Part shown: positions 17,656 through 27,065 of the stretch, piece by piece
Layout: every line of letters begins with the position of its first letter
Position numbering within the stretch: the first letter of the stretch is position 1
Program-made: the position numbers and the translations under genes
Assembly (NCBI GenBank): GCA_019638675.1
Contig: JAHBTE010000001.1
Coordinates: forward strand, 2,264,605 to 2,328,604
From: Fimbriimonadaceae bacterium
Lineage (GTDB): Bacteria; Armatimonadota; Fimbriimonadia; Fimbriimonadales; Fimbriimonadaceae
Reading direction: 5' to 3'
DNA: 64,000 nt
Notes under the pieces: model-generated
Told to the model about the DNA's origin: nothing
The model's database searches: none
What the model saw: only the letters and a program-made list of their open reading frames with translations

Positions 17656-18389
17656 CGTTCATCGCCTGCCGCTTGATATGCGGTCAAAACATCCTCAACC
17701 AGACCATCCATCTTGACCTCGCCCGCGGCCAACCAAATACAGCGATCCGCCACTTTACGCACTGAATCCGGGTTGTGGCTCACAAAAAGAATCGTTCCGC
17801 CTTTCGCCCGGAAGTCGGCAATGTAATCGTAACACTTCTTTTCAAAGGCGTAGTCACCCACCGCCAAGACTTCGTCAACAATCAGGATGTCTGCATCAAC
17901 ATGAACGGCAATAGCAAAGCCCAGACGAGCTTGCATCCCGCTAGAATAGGTGCGTACAGGCGAATCAATATGGTTGTGCAACTCGGCAAAATCTACGATT
18001 GCCGGAGTTCGCTCCATGACTTCCTTTCGGGTCAGCCCCAAAATCATCCCATTGAATAGGATATTTTCCAACCCAGTGAGGTCAGGGTGAAAGCCCGCGC
18101 CAAGTTCAAGAAGCGGTGCGATCTTTCCATCAATCTCAATTGATCCGCTGGTTGGCTTGTAAATATTCGATAGCAGACTCAGTAGGGTGCTCTTCCCAGC
18201 GCCGTTTCTTCCCACTAAAGCAACGCACTCACCGTGACTGACATCAAACGAAACTCCGCGAAGCACTTCTAACTTTTCAATTCGTTTCTTCTTCCACCAA
18301 AGCAAAGCGGTCTTAAGTGAGGCCGCTCCCGAATGGCTGAGCGCGAACGATTTTTTGATTTCGCGCACCGAAATCGCGACCTTGCTCAT
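17652..18389 (-). CDS. ABC exporter ATPase for polysaccharide/O-antigen (Wzt/TagH type)
   Basis: A 245-residue ATPase with Walker A GRNGAGKST, signature YSSGMQARLGFA and Walker B ILIVDEVLAVGD, the set typical of Wzt/TagH. It powers export of lipid-linked glycan through the permease encoded just upstream. I chose the ATG at 18389, which overlaps the permease stop as ATGA, rather than 18410. It lacks the extra C-terminal carbohydrate-binding domain of some Wzt proteins, so substrate recognition is probably not chain-terminus dependent. It converges on the glycosyltransferase with a 4-base overlap. Confidence 0.92.
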   Translation of the reverse strand: MSKVAISVREIKKSFALSHSGAASLKTALLWWKKKRIEKLEVLRGVSFDVSHGECVALVGRNGAGKSTLLSLLSNIYKPTSGSIEIDGKIAPLLELGAGFHPDLTGLENILFNGMILGLTRKEVMERTPAIVDFAELHNHIDSPVRTYSSGMQARLGFAIAVHVDADILIVDEVLAVGDYAFEKKCYDYIADFRAKGGTILFVSHNPDSVRKVADRCIWLAAGEVKMDGLVEDVLTAYQAAGDER

Positions 18390-19258
18390 GGACGTTCTAC
18401 AAACCTCCACTTCATTCTGTTAAAGGTGTGATAGCCATAGAACAGTAGCGCGAACGAAGCCACTACCGTCACCGCAAATAGTCCGTAATCAAACGGACGT
18501 GGCCCGATCATTGTTGAAACACCGTTATCAATCACTTCGATCTTGCCAGGCGGCACCAACGCTTTGCGGAATGCCGTAGACATCATCGAAACCGGGTTCA
18601 AGTGATACAGAGTGTAAATCAGTTGCCCGTTGGGACGATTCTTCAGTGCGTAATAGACCGTTTCGCTGAAGTACATAATCGGCGTGACAAAGAACAGCAA
18701 ATACAACGCCACACTGAGAATGTATTTCACATCCTCGTAGAACACGTTATAGGCGCTGATCAGCAAAGCGAGGCCAGTCACCAACGCTAAGTAAGGAATC
18801 AGGAGCAATGGTAAATAGGCGATCTTCCAAGTAAACGGAGCTACTTGAAACCCGGTAGTTGCCCACACCGCAAACAAAAATACAAAAAATACGACTAGAG
18901 CCAAACACAGGTGGATGAAGTTTGCGATTACCGCTGAAAGGGGCAAAATCTCGCGCGGGAAATATACTTTTTTCACCACTGGGAGCGAGGCGATCACAGA
19001 CTGTGCTGAATCCATGAGTGACATATTAAAAAACATAAACGGCAAATACGCCGCCAAAATATACGCACTGTAGTTGTCAGTTTGATTGCCCAGCAAAAAC
19101 CGAAATACGAACCACATCACTGCAACTGTGACGAGCGGATTGAGAAGACTCCACAAAAAACCGAGAGAACTATTTTTGTAGCGAATGCGAAGCTCACGCT
19201 CCACCATTGCAAACAGCAACTCGCGGAAACGCCAAAGTTCTTTGAAGTTCTCGCGCAT
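18386..19258 (-). CDS. ABC-2 type polysaccharide/polyol-phosphate exporter permease (Wzm/TagG type)
   Basis: A 290-residue ABC-2 permease with six hydrophobic segments. The N-terminal ELRIRYKNSSLGFLWSLLNP is characteristic of Wzm/TagG permeases. It forms the transport channel with the following ATPase, with which it overlaps by 4 bases. The start has TAAGAT 7 bases upstream, a probable leaderless promoter, so this is the first gene of the pair. Probable cargo is an undecaprenyl-linked surface polysaccharide, in keeping with the adjacent glycosyltransferase. Confidence 0.92.
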   Translation of the reverse strand: MRENFKELWRFRELLFAMVERELRIRYKNSSLGFLWSLLNPLVTVAVMWFVFRFLLGNQTDNYSAYILAAYLPFMFFNMSLMDSAQSVIASLPVVKKVYFPREILPLSAVIANFIHLCLALVVFFVFLFAVWATTGFQVAPFTWKIAYLPLLLIPYLALVTGLALLISAYNVFYEDVKYILSVALYLLFFVTPIMYFSETVYYALKNRPNGQLIYTLYHLNPVSMMSTAFRKALVPPGKIEVIDNGVSTMIGPRPFDYGLFAVTVVASFALLFYGYHTFNRMKWRFVERP

Positions 19259-19271
19259 CGGGTTTATCTTA
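19256..19271 (-). promoter_or_regulatory. Leaderless promoter candidate for the ABC exporter
   Basis: TAAGAT (complement of 19266-19271) followed by 7 bases and the ATG at 19258. The same hexamer and spacing occur before purL. Confidence 0.5.
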
Positions 19272-19275
19272 CTGC

Positions 19276-19692
19276 CTAAGGGGCAATCCTTGAAATCTCA
19301 ATCAAGGTGACTTCCATCGTAAGATCGCCTTTCACCAGAGGCCAACGGCTGAGGAACTCTTCACCGAGGGATGTGCCTTGGATCACGGCTTTGCGGTATC
19401 CGCCGCGTTGTAGCCCATTTACCGCAAGTTCAAACACGTCTGGAACTTCACCTTGTCCAATAGTAAACGTAAACTGAACTCCCAACCGTTCCGAATCCAT
19501 GAAAATGACATTGCCTTGACGGAATCGGTAATGAACCGTGACTCTATCGCCAATTTGCGCTTGAATTCCCGCCGTTCTGCGCACCTCAATGGTCTCCATT
19601 ACAGAGCGTTTTTGCGAAACCACAGTCTGTAACTGAGTACGCATAGGTTCCATTTTAGTGGGCGGCATGAGCACTAAAAGCCAAGGCAACAT
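19276..19692 (-). CDS. FKBP-type peptidyl-prolyl isomerase-like protein
   Basis: A 138-residue protein whose residues 45-135 read as an FKBP domain: GDRVTVHYRF, then a G-rich loop FTIGQGEVPDVFELAVNGL and a final MEVTLIEI strand. The active-site aromatic residues seem only partly kept (the usual VIxGWxxGL is VPDVFELAV), so isomerase activity is uncertain. The ATG at 19692 follows the phoU stop by 44 bases; the longer frame overlaps phoU in a different frame and is unlikely. A short hydrophobic N-terminus (PWLLVLM) may be a weak membrane or export signal. Confidence 0.75.
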   Translation of the reverse strand: MLPWLLVLMPPTKMEPMRTQLQTVVSQKRSVMETIEVRRTAGIQAQIGDRVTVHYRFRQGNVIFMDSERLGVQFTFTIGQGEVPDVFELAVNGLQRGGYRKAVIQGTSLGEEFLSRWPLVKGDLTMEVTLIEISRIAP

Positions 19693-19736
19693 GATTATCG
19701 TTCTAAGACGAACTGTTGCACGTAAGTGACTCTCAG

Positions 19737-20426
19737 TTATCCACGTTCCAGGTCGTCCGGGACTATTTGCCGCAGTTCTCCGGTAACCATAAATACAACC
19801 CGTTCTGCCATATTCAGCGCGTGGTCGGCTACCCGTTCCATGTGATGCACAGCCAATAGCATCCAACTGGCCGCAACAACCTGGTCTGGGTTAGAAACCA
19901 TGTAAGCATGAACTTGATTGCGGAAGTCTCGGTACATACCGTCAACTTGGTCTTCTAATTCTGCAATTAGCGGAAGGTGGGTCGCATCTTTGCGGACAAA
20001 TGCCTGGGCTGATTCACTCAGCATTTTAGAAACTGTCGAAGCCATGCGAGGGAGATCAATATAATCGGATCGCCCCATTTCCTTTTCAATTTTAAGCGTG
20101 ATCTTGGCGATGTCTACACTAAGGTCGCCAACACGTTCAATATCGGTAATGATTTTGAGGACAGTGCCAATCTCGCGCAAGTCTGAACCCATAGGCTGTT
20201 GAAGAGCAAGCAGGTCTAGGCACCGCTCTTCAATCTCCATATTAAGGCGGTCTATTTCGTCATCCGCCCGCATGGCCTGTTTAGCGAGGTCACGATCAAG
20301 AGTATTGAGAGAACGTACAGCGAGGTCGAACATTGCCAAGGCCTTGTTCACCATCTCGAGAATTTCTAATTCAAGTGCCTCTTTCTCGACAGTGAGCACC
20401 TTACGTGGTTGAATCCCCTCGGACAT
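19737..20426 (-). CDS. phoU: Phosphate signalling/transport regulator PhoU
   Basis: A 229-residue all-helical protein with two PhoU repeats, each with the metal-binding E/DxxxD signature (IERVGDLSVDIA at about 118 and MERVADHALNMAE at about 196). PhoU represses phosphate uptake through Pst and PhoR when phosphate is plentiful. No pst or phoR genes are in the window, so it is separated from its usual partners. The FKBP-like gene follows on the same strand. Length and motif spacing are normal. Confidence 0.93.
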   Translation of the reverse strand: MSEGIQPRKVLTVEKEALELEILEMVNKALAMFDLAVRSLNTLDRDLAKQAMRADDEIDRLNMEIEERCLDLLALQQPMGSDLREIGTVLKIITDIERVGDLSVDIAKITLKIEKEMGRSDYIDLPRMASTVSKMLSESAQAFVRKDATHLPLIAELEDQVDGMYRDFRNQVHAYMVSNPDQVVAASWMLLAVHHMERVADHALNMAERVVFMVTGELRQIVPDDLERG

Positions 20427-20496
20427 TTTTTGTTAAGACGTTCAGACTACCAGTTATGGTTGGGACAATCTGAGTATAGGGCGATTGGCAAATCGC

Positions 20497-21408
20497 TTAG
20501 TTGAGTGGGAAGTGGCACAGGGCGGAATGGTCGCCTTTCATATCGTTTGGTGGCGGAGTCTGGCAAGTAGGCTGCGCGGCAGGGCAACGGCTTGCAAACT
20601 TGCATCCAGGGATATGGCTGGTGGGATCAGGAATCTCGCCCAGTGGAGCAGATGGAACGTGCCCCAAAGCCGCCAGGTTCGGGGAGGATTCTAAGAGAGC
20701 TTTTGTGTAGTGGTGCCGAGGCGATTCAAAAACATCCTCTGTCTTCCCTAACTCCACAATCTGGCCCATGTACATCACGGCGACCCGATCCGCCAAGTAT
20801 CGAACAGTTTGCAAGTCGTGAGTGATGTATAGGAATGAGCACCCAGTTTCCGCCTTCAAGTCTTTAAGAAGGTTGAGTATTTGAGCTTGGATACTCAAAT
20901 CCAGCGCGGCGGTTGGTTCGTCGCAGATCACCAATGGGGGCTGTAAGGCGATTGCACGGGCAATAGCGGCCCTCTGACGCTGACCACCGCTCAGTTCGTG
21001 GGGGTAGCGATCCAACAGCGAAATGGATAACCCCACTTGCTCAACGAGCGGCTCGATCGGGCGCTTTTCTCCGGCCAACCGAAGTGGTTCTTCGATGATT
21101 TTCCGCATCGTCCATTTCGGCTGGATGCTGGCAAATGGATCTTGCCAAACCATTCCGATGCGCTTACCTTGGCCAGATAAATCGTGCCCGACTTCTCCGC
21201 CCGCCACTTCAATTCGACCAGAAACGAATGGCTGAAGTCCGAGCACGGCTCTTGCAAGCGTCGTTTTGCCGCAACCAGACTCTCCAACAACCGCAACTGC
21301 CTCGCCCGGCAAAACGGAAAGACTGACTTCGTCAACGGCGGAAATCACACCCGAAGGCACAGAAAACTGGACGGTCAGGTCATGAACATCCAGCGCGTTT
21401 TTGGTCAT
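20497..21408 (-). CDS. Oligopeptide/dipeptide ABC transporter ATPase (OppF/DppF type)
   Basis: A 303-residue ATPase with Walker A GESGCGKTT, Q-loop WQDPF, signature LSGGQRQRAAIARA, Walker B LVICDEPTAALD and H-loop THD. The C-terminal oligopeptide-type extension contains the cysteine pattern CKFASRCPAAQPTC. I placed the start at the ATG that overlaps the NAD kinase stop (TGATG) rather than the upstream codon at 21432. The permeases and a second ATPase are not in the window. The peptide-binding lipoprotein at 29036 could be a partner, but it is not linked. Confidence 0.88.
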   Translation of the reverse strand: MTKNALDVHDLTVQFSVPSGVISAVDEVSLSVLPGEAVAVVGESGCGKTTLARAVLGLQPFVSGRIEVAGGEVGHDLSGQGKRIGMVWQDPFASIQPKWTMRKIIEEPLRLAGEKRPIEPLVEQVGLSISLLDRYPHELSGGQRQRAAIARAIALQPPLVICDEPTAALDLSIQAQILNLLKDLKAETGCSFLYITHDLQTVRYLADRVAVMYMGQIVELGKTEDVFESPRHHYTKALLESSPNLAALGHVPSAPLGEIPDPTSHIPGCKFASRCPAAQPTCQTPPPNDMKGDHSALCHFPLN

Positions 21409-22259
21409 CACAGGCGTGAGCTTTTGCTCCATTGGAATCTATTCGCCAGCTTACTCAGAAAATCGTGCTGATCAACACTGAGCAACCGAGTCATTCGAGG
21501 GCTTTTTGTGATGCGTACGGAGTCGCCGCTCAGCAGGTGAAGCCGGCTTTGCCCATCACAGCTCAAAACAGCGTCGCCCCGAGTTTCGATTTGAATATCA
21601 ATCACTGCATCATCCCGTACAACCAATGGTCGAGCAGAAAGAGTGTGCGGCATGATTGCCGTTAGCAGTAGTCCGTTGATCGCGGGATCAATCACGGGGC
21701 CGCCTGCACTCAGGCTATATGCCGTTGAACCAGTTGGAGTAGAAACCATCACGCCGTCAGCGGGATAGCGGCTCAAACGCTTGCCGTCAACCTTTACATC
21801 AAAGGTTAGGATTCTCGTCGTTGCAGAACGTTGAACAACCGCCTCGTTCAGCGAATGCAGACTGGCCACCGTCCGCCCTTCACGGATCAGGTCGGTTTGC
21901 ACCATCATCCGTTCTTCGATTTGCGCTTGTCCATCCAAAAACGAACTGATCGCAGCTCCGACTTCGGACGGCATACACTGGGTGACAAATCCAAACCGAC
22001 CAAAATAGACTCCCAGAATAGGGGTGCCCGATTCACTGCAGAGGTGCGCGGCGCGAATCAATGTACCGTCACCGCCAAACGTGATCATTAAATCAGCTTT
22101 GCCAAGTTCATCAGCGGCAACGGCAGGAATTCCTAAAGCAACGGCGGAGTCACGATCCGCCCCGATAGTAACGTTTCGAGCCCGGAGGCTGTCGAAGGCT
22201 TCCTTAGCCGATTCGACCGCATCCGGGCGGAATAGATTGACGATTGTATGAATGCGCAC
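21408..22259 (-). CDS. nadK: NAD kinase
   Basis: A 283-residue ATP/polyphosphate-dependent NAD kinase, which makes NADP from NAD. The GGDGT nucleotide motif (in ITFGGDGTLIRAA), NEAVVQR and the glycine-rich segment GSTAYSLSAGGPVIDP are visible. It starts at GTG right after the TPR gene stop (2-base gap) and overlaps the ABC ATPase start by one base, so translation of the three genes is probably coupled. Length is normal. Confidence 0.94.
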   Translation of the reverse strand: MRIHTIVNLFRPDAVESAKEAFDSLRARNVTIGADRDSAVALGIPAVAADELGKADLMITFGGDGTLIRAAHLCSESGTPILGVYFGRFGFVTQCMPSEVGAAISSFLDGQAQIEERMMVQTDLIREGRTVASLHSLNEAVVQRSATTRILTFDVKVDGKRLSRYPADGVMVSTPTGSTAYSLSAGGPVIDPAINGLLLTAIMPHTLSARPLVVRDDAVIDIQIETRGDAVLSCDGQSRLHLLSGDSVRITKSPRMTRLLSVDQHDFLSKLANRFQWSKSSRL

Positions 22260-22261
22260 GC

Positions 22262-24274
22262 TTAGCGGGATTTTAGCCGCGAAAGCTGTTGTTGCACACC
22301 GTCATTTTCCTTATCAACTGCAAGAGCAGCTTCCAAAACCTTAATTGCTTCGCTGACTTTGTTCTGTCGCTCAAGCACAATCGCAAGATTTTGGTAGGCA
22401 GGAATGAACTTTCGGTCGTTGTTCAAAGACTGGCGGAACAGACTTGCCGCTTCGTCGTGTTGAGTTTGGAGCAACGCCCACATTCCCAATCCGTTCAGCG
22501 CTCGTGAATTGTTCGGTTGTTCCTTGTTGACGTAAGCGTAGTGGAACCGCGCACCTGGTGTGTCACCGAGATTCCAAAGCCCATCGGCAAGGTCAAGTCG
22601 CACATCCATTCGCTTCGGATTTGACCGAACAACGCCTCGCCAGATTTCAACTGCTTCGTTAAGTTGGCCAAGCTTCACGTGAGCCGATGCGACGTTCAAA
22701 GTTGCTTCGACATTCTTAGGATCAAGCGCGGACTGTCGCTTGAAGCAATCCAAAGCGCCTTCGTATTCGCCCTTATTCCAAAGGAGAACGCCGAGGTTGT
22801 TGACTACGGCCGCATTATTAGAATCGATTGAAAGACTTTGTCGATAAGCGGCTTCTGCTTCCGCAGTTTGACCAGCTTGATCGTGAGCTCGAGCGACGTT
22901 GAACCAATAGTTCGCGTCGTTCTTCTTCATTTCCCGAACCTCTGGCGACATCCAAATGACCATCGCATCATCGTGCTTACCCGTATTGGTATAAGCGGTA
23001 GCGAGGTTCACTCTGATTTCTGCGTTTCCGTTCAGCTTGTTCGCTCGTTCCAGGTAAGGAATCGCGCTTGCTGGTTGATTCAACCGCATGTAAGCGAATC
23101 CTGCGTTGCTTGCGAAAGTATCTACGTCTGGTCGGAGGTCGCTAGCTTTTGCATAGTTGCTTGCGGCTTCTTTATCTTCCTTTAAGCCTTCGCAGGCTCG
23201 ACCAAGGTTGTTGAGCGCGTAAGGATCATTGCTCCGTGCCGCACGAGCCAAGAATGGCTTGGCCTTTGCGTATTCGCCTCGGTTGAGGTAGAGACTGCCG
23301 ATGTTGTAATCCGCAACTGCGTTGCCCGACTGCATTCCGGCGAGCTTTTCGTACAGGGCGACTGCTTTTGCTTCGTCGCCGCTCTTGCCTCGGCTGAGGT
23401 AAGCGTTTGCAAGGTTGTTGACAACGACTTCGTTAGTGCCGTCCAAGGCAAGGCTTCGCTCAAGAGAATCAATTGCTGAATCGTAGGCTTTGTTTTGAAG
23501 GTAAACATAGCCCATCCAACCGAGTTGGACAGCGGTGAGTTCAGAATCTCCGCGAAGGGTGTCGAAAACGCCCATCGCTTCCTTAGTTCGACCCGTTCGG
23601 TGGTAGCTGATCGCAAGGTCAACCAAAACGTTTCGGCGCGAATCCATGTCGTCGCCAAGCAGATCAAGTGCTCGGTTCAGCGGATCAATTGCCTTTTCGT
23701 AATCTTTGCTGAGAACGTAGCAACTTCCCAACAGGGAAAGCGTGGTTGCGTTTCCTGGAGCCGCCATATCCAGAGCGGTGAATGCTTCAGCTGCCTTTCC
23801 GTATGCTTGAGTTGCGTAGAGCGAACCAGCCAAATTCTTGAGGTTCATCACATTGACATCAGCATTTGCGCTTTTGCCACGGATTGATTCGAGAACTTCA
23901 ATAGCCCGGGCGTGATTGCCTGTTACCGAAGAGAGGTAACCGATCCAAGTCATAACCGAGAGGTTCAGTTTATCGGTTTGGTGAAGTGTTTCAAACTTCT
24001 CCAGAGCAACGGATGCAGCACCCATCAGGTCGGTAGCTTCTTGCTCCTTGAATTCTTTGATAATTACAGCGGCTTGGTCTTGAGTCTTGGAATTGACCTT
24101 GCTACCGTCGACGTTTTCTGCTGGAAGCTTTTCTAACTGGGAGTCTTGAGCAACCACCAAAAGGTGTGGCACTGCGGAAACCAGATTTGACCCAACAGAT
24201 ATAGAGCTGGCGTGAGCGGCGGCAGGTGCCACGGCTGATACCAGAACGAATGACCAAAACTGAGTGCGTTTCAT
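22262..24274 (-). CDS. Exported tetratricopeptide repeat protein
   Basis: A 670-residue protein with a signal peptide (residues 1-23, cut near AHA) and at least fourteen TPR-like helical pairs from about residue 75 to the end (for example YEKAIDPLNRALDLLGD and GEYEGALDCFKRQSALDP). TPR arrays mediate protein-protein contacts; its partner is unknown. It is 75 bases downstream of purL and 2 bases upstream of nadK. The hydrophobic start and AHAS cut site point to the periplasm or an outer-surface location. Confidence 0.85.
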   Translation of the reverse strand: MKRTQFWSFVLVSAVAPAAAHASSISVGSNLVSAVPHLLVVAQDSQLEKLPAENVDGSKVNSKTQDQAAVIIKEFKEQEATDLMGAASVALEKFETLHQTDKLNLSVMTWIGYLSSVTGNHARAIEVLESIRGKSANADVNVMNLKNLAGSLYATQAYGKAAEAFTALDMAAPGNATTLSLLGSCYVLSKDYEKAIDPLNRALDLLGDDMDSRRNVLVDLAISYHRTGRTKEAMGVFDTLRGDSELTAVQLGWMGYVYLQNKAYDSAIDSLERSLALDGTNEVVVNNLANAYLSRGKSGDEAKAVALYEKLAGMQSGNAVADYNIGSLYLNRGEYAKAKPFLARAARSNDPYALNNLGRACEGLKEDKEAASNYAKASDLRPDVDTFASNAGFAYMRLNQPASAIPYLERANKLNGNAEIRVNLATAYTNTGKHDDAMVIWMSPEVREMKKNDANYWFNVARAHDQAGQTAEAEAAYRQSLSIDSNNAAVVNNLGVLLWNKGEYEGALDCFKRQSALDPKNVEATLNVASAHVKLGQLNEAVEIWRGVVRSNPKRMDVRLDLADGLWNLGDTPGARFHYAYVNKEQPNNSRALNGLGMWALLQTQHDEAASLFRQSLNNDRKFIPAYQNLAIVLERQNKVSEAIKVLEAALAVDKENDGVQQQLSRLKSR

Positions 24275-24349
24275 ACCGAAATTTCCCTTTTACTTTGAAG
24301 GAGCGAGGTTTCGGCAAACTCATTTACCGACCCGGTCAGCATCCTCCAG

Positions 24350-26608
24350 CTAATCTAGAACCTTCTCCAAGCAAGAAGTGTGCCAGTGCCACCATTCAGT
24401 TGCCGAGACAACCGCAACAGCTTCTCCATTGTAGCGGAATTTGACCTGATCCCCTAACCCGAGTGAGCCTAGCTTGCGTAGGTTCAGGCCACTGGGAATG
24501 TGACTTTGAATCTGATTCGACTGTTCCTTTGTTGTTGCAACAACTACAAATCCGGCAAATTCACCGAATAGCCTTGCGTCGTTTCTCGCGACATGAGGCG
24601 TATCCGGCAGATCAATCTCTGCACTTCGTTTACTGGCGGCAACCATTTCTAACAGACAGTGAGCTAATCCGCCTTCGCTTACATCGTGTGCGGCGCTGAT
24701 AGCTCCTTGATCAACCAGCTTGGCAAGAGTTGAACAGAGCAGTTTTTCGCTTGCCATATCAGGAGGAATTGGAATTCCATCTTCTATCCCATGAATCTCG
24801 GTGAGGTAAGCACTCGCGCCTAATCCTTGTTGAGGAACTTCAGCGTGATCATAACTCAATAGCCATAGATCATCGGCTCCTTGGGGAATCATGAATCCGA
24901 TGTGCTTTTCTGCTGATTCCAGAATCCCAAGCATCCCGATCATCGGAGTTGGCAGAACTTCGCCCAAATCTCCGTGATTGTAGAAGCTCACGTTTCCGCT
25001 GATGACTGGAGTTGCCATCGCCTCGCAAGCATCGGCAATCCCCCTAACGCTCTCATCAAATGTCCAATAGATGCCAGGATCTTCGGGACTACCGTAGTTC
25101 AATCCGTCGGTTGCGGCTACTGGAAGTCCGCCGGTGCAGGCTACATTTCGGGCGGCTTCAGCTACAGCAAGTTGTCCACCTACGTATGGGCTTTGCCGAA
25201 CCCATAGACCATTACCATCAATTTTTACTGCTAGCCCTTTTTGTGTGCCACGCGGTGCCAATACTGCCGCATCGCCCTGACCGGGGAGCAGGCAGGTTTG
25301 GGTCTGGACTTGCTGGTCGTACTGTCCGTAAACCCAAGCTTTGCTTGCGAGATTCGGAGAACCTGCCAATTTAAGAATGGCTTGGCTTAAGTCGGATCGT
25401 TCAGGAACAGAATTGATATCGAATTTCTTTGCCCGGGTGCAGTGTTCAGGTTCGACTCCTTCCGTGCGATAAGTTGGGCAAGTGTCGGCAAGGTGTTTAG
25501 CTCTGACTTCTGCTACAACTTCGCCGTGACGAGTAACTCGCACGACGCCAGTATCGGTGACATAGCCAATGATTTCCGCGTGGACGCCCCATTTGTGGAA
25601 CACGTCAATGACTTCCTGCTCGCGGCCTTTGTGCGCCACCGCTAACATTCGCTCCTGACTTTCGCTCAGCATGAGTTCGTAGCCAGTCATGTGGCTTTCG
25701 CGCATTGGAACTTTGTCAAGGTCAATTTCCATCCCGACATTGCCCTTTGCGCTCATTTCGATTGTTGAACATGTCAATCCCGCTGCGCCCATATCTTGAA
25801 TCGAATGAACCGCTCCGGTCTCTAGAGCTTCCAGAGTTGCTTCGATGAGTTGCTTTTCTGCAAAGGGATCGCCAATCTGCACGTTCGGGCGCTTGGAATC
25901 ATTCTCGTCTTCTAGTTCTTCACTAGCGAATGTTGCGCCATGGATTCCATCTTTGCCCGTTGCAGAACCTAAATAAATGACTGGGTTCCCAACCCCGCCT
26001 GCTCCCGCTGTGGCTACTTTATTGACATCAAGAATGCCAACGCACATCGCATTTACCAGCGGTCTGCCGCTAAATCTCGGATGGAAACTGACCTCTCCCG
26101 CAACGGTAGGAACACCTACGCAGTTTCCGTATCCGCCAATGCCACGAACAACCCCATCAACAAGAAATCGGTTGCGACGTACGATTTCATCACGGGCTTC
26201 TCCATCTCGGATTGGGCCAAACCTGAGTGAGTTCAGGCTGGCGATAGGGCGAGCCCCCATTGTGAAAATATCGCGGATAATCCCACCAACTCCAGTCGCG
26301 GCCCCCTGATACGGTTCAACTGCGCTCGGATGGTTGTGGCTTTCTACTTTCATTGCCACGCCTAAACCATCGCCGATATCCACGATGCCTGCGTTTTCTA
26401 ATCCTTCACCTTCGATAGCTTCTTTGTATTGTTTGAAGTAATTCAGGATCGGTCGGGAGTATTTATAACCGCAGTGTTCGCTCCACATCACAGCAAACAT
26501 TCCGACTTCGGTCAGGCTTGGTTCACGTCCTATCAGTTGAACGATTTGCTCGAATTCGGAATCTCGCAATCCCATTGAGCGATATACTTCAGGAGCCATC
26601 GTGACCAT
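24350..26608 (-). CDS. purL: Phosphoribosylformylglycinamidine synthase subunit PurL
   Basis: A 752-residue small-type PurL, which turns FGAR into FGAM with ATP and ammonia supplied by PurQ/PurS. Visible family features are MWSEHCGYKYSRPIL, GVAMKVESHNHPSAVEPYQGAATGVGG, and DMGAAGLTCSTIEMS. I chose the ATG at 26608 (MVTMAPEVYRS), which has TAAGAT 7 bases upstream. The longer frame to 26668 extends far beyond the usual N-terminus; an ATG at 26599 is the alternative. With 26608 the first codons overlap the start of the divergent lipoprotein gene. purQ and purS are not in the window. Confidence 0.94.
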   Translation of the reverse strand: MVTMAPEVYRSMGLRDSEFEQIVQLIGREPSLTEVGMFAVMWSEHCGYKYSRPILNYFKQYKEAIEGEGLENAGIVDIGDGLGVAMKVESHNHPSAVEPYQGAATGVGGIIRDIFTMGARPIASLNSLRFGPIRDGEARDEIVRRNRFLVDGVVRGIGGYGNCVGVPTVAGEVSFHPRFSGRPLVNAMCVGILDVNKVATAGAGGVGNPVIYLGSATGKDGIHGATFASEELEDENDSKRPNVQIGDPFAEKQLIEATLEALETGAVHSIQDMGAAGLTCSTIEMSAKGNVGMEIDLDKVPMRESHMTGYELMLSESQERMLAVAHKGREQEVIDVFHKWGVHAEIIGYVTDTGVVRVTRHGEVVAEVRAKHLADTCPTYRTEGVEPEHCTRAKKFDINSVPERSDLSQAILKLAGSPNLASKAWVYGQYDQQVQTQTCLLPGQGDAAVLAPRGTQKGLAVKIDGNGLWVRQSPYVGGQLAVAEAARNVACTGGLPVAATDGLNYGSPEDPGIYWTFDESVRGIADACEAMATPVISGNVSFYNHGDLGEVLPTPMIGMLGILESAEKHIGFMIPQGADDLWLLSYDHAEVPQQGLGASAYLTEIHGIEDGIPIPPDMASEKLLCSTLAKLVDQGAISAAHDVSEGGLAHCLLEMVAASKRSAEIDLPDTPHVARNDARLFGEFAGFVVVATTKEQSNQIQSHIPSGLNLRKLGSLGLGDQVKFRYNGEAVAVVSATEWWHWHTSCLEKVLD
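26583..26603 (+). promoter_or_regulatory. -10 hexamer and ribosome-binding site before the 26601 gene
   Basis: TATACT (26583-26588) and AGGAG (26591-26595), 5 bases before the GTG at 26601. Both lie within the first codons of purL on the other strand. Confidence 0.4.
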
Positions 26609-27032
26609 ACTCCGAATCTTACCGTTGACCCTCCTCATTCTCGGGTCGGTCGGCTGCTCAAATGACAATCATAAATGGGTCGGAACCTGGAAAGGCAGCA
26701 ACACTGACCTAGTGAACGACGAAGTTGCCAAGCTTGACCCGGTCACTGCAGAAAGTTTGCGGTTGGTCATCCTCAAAATTAATCCAGATTCCACGTTTAT
26801 GCTTTCGCGCGCTGGATTCCCCACCACAGGAACATTTATTTTTGGTTCACAAAAATCCACGCTGAAAATCGAAAAAATCCTTGATCAGCCGATTGAACGA
26901 GCCAACCAAAGCACCAAGAATCAGAACCCTAATATCACCGTTGAATGGGTGAACAAAGACACGATCCGTTTAGTGGATCCAGAAGACTTCGGAAGGCCGC
27001 CCGTTATCTTGACGAAAGAGCGCAACCCTTAA
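26601..27032 (+). CDS. Small lipoprotein of unknown function
   Basis: A 143-residue protein beginning at GTG with a lipoprotein signal: a charged arginine at residue 5, a hydrophobic core, and a lipobox ending GSVGC at residue 19. The mature part resembles small exported domains with WVGTWKGS near the N-terminus, a lipocalin-like or META-like start, but I would not assign a family. The GTG is supported by AGGAG 5 bases upstream and by the positive charge it supplies to the signal. It is head-to-head with purL and 33 bases before lemA. Confidence 0.7.
   Translation: MTILRILPLTLLILGSVGCSNDNHKWVGTWKGSNTDLVNDEVAKLDPVTAESLRLVILKINPDSTFMLSRAGFPTTGTFIFGSQKSTLKIEKILDQPIERANQSTKNQNPNITVEWVNKDTIRLVDPEDFGRPPVILTKERNP
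26606..26621 (-). promoter_or_regulatory. Leaderless promoter candidate for purL
   Basis: TAAGAT (complement of 26616-26621), then 7 bases, then the ATG at 26608. It lies inside the coding region of the divergent lipoprotein gene. Confidence 0.5.
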
Positions 27033-27065
27033 ACCATTCATCTCGTCTTTAGTGGTTGAACGGCA

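Noticed and set aside
19693-19866. The 58-residue N-terminal extension of the FKBP-like frame
   Set aside because: It overlaps phoU in another frame and is arginine-rich without a domain; the ATG at 19692 is preferred.
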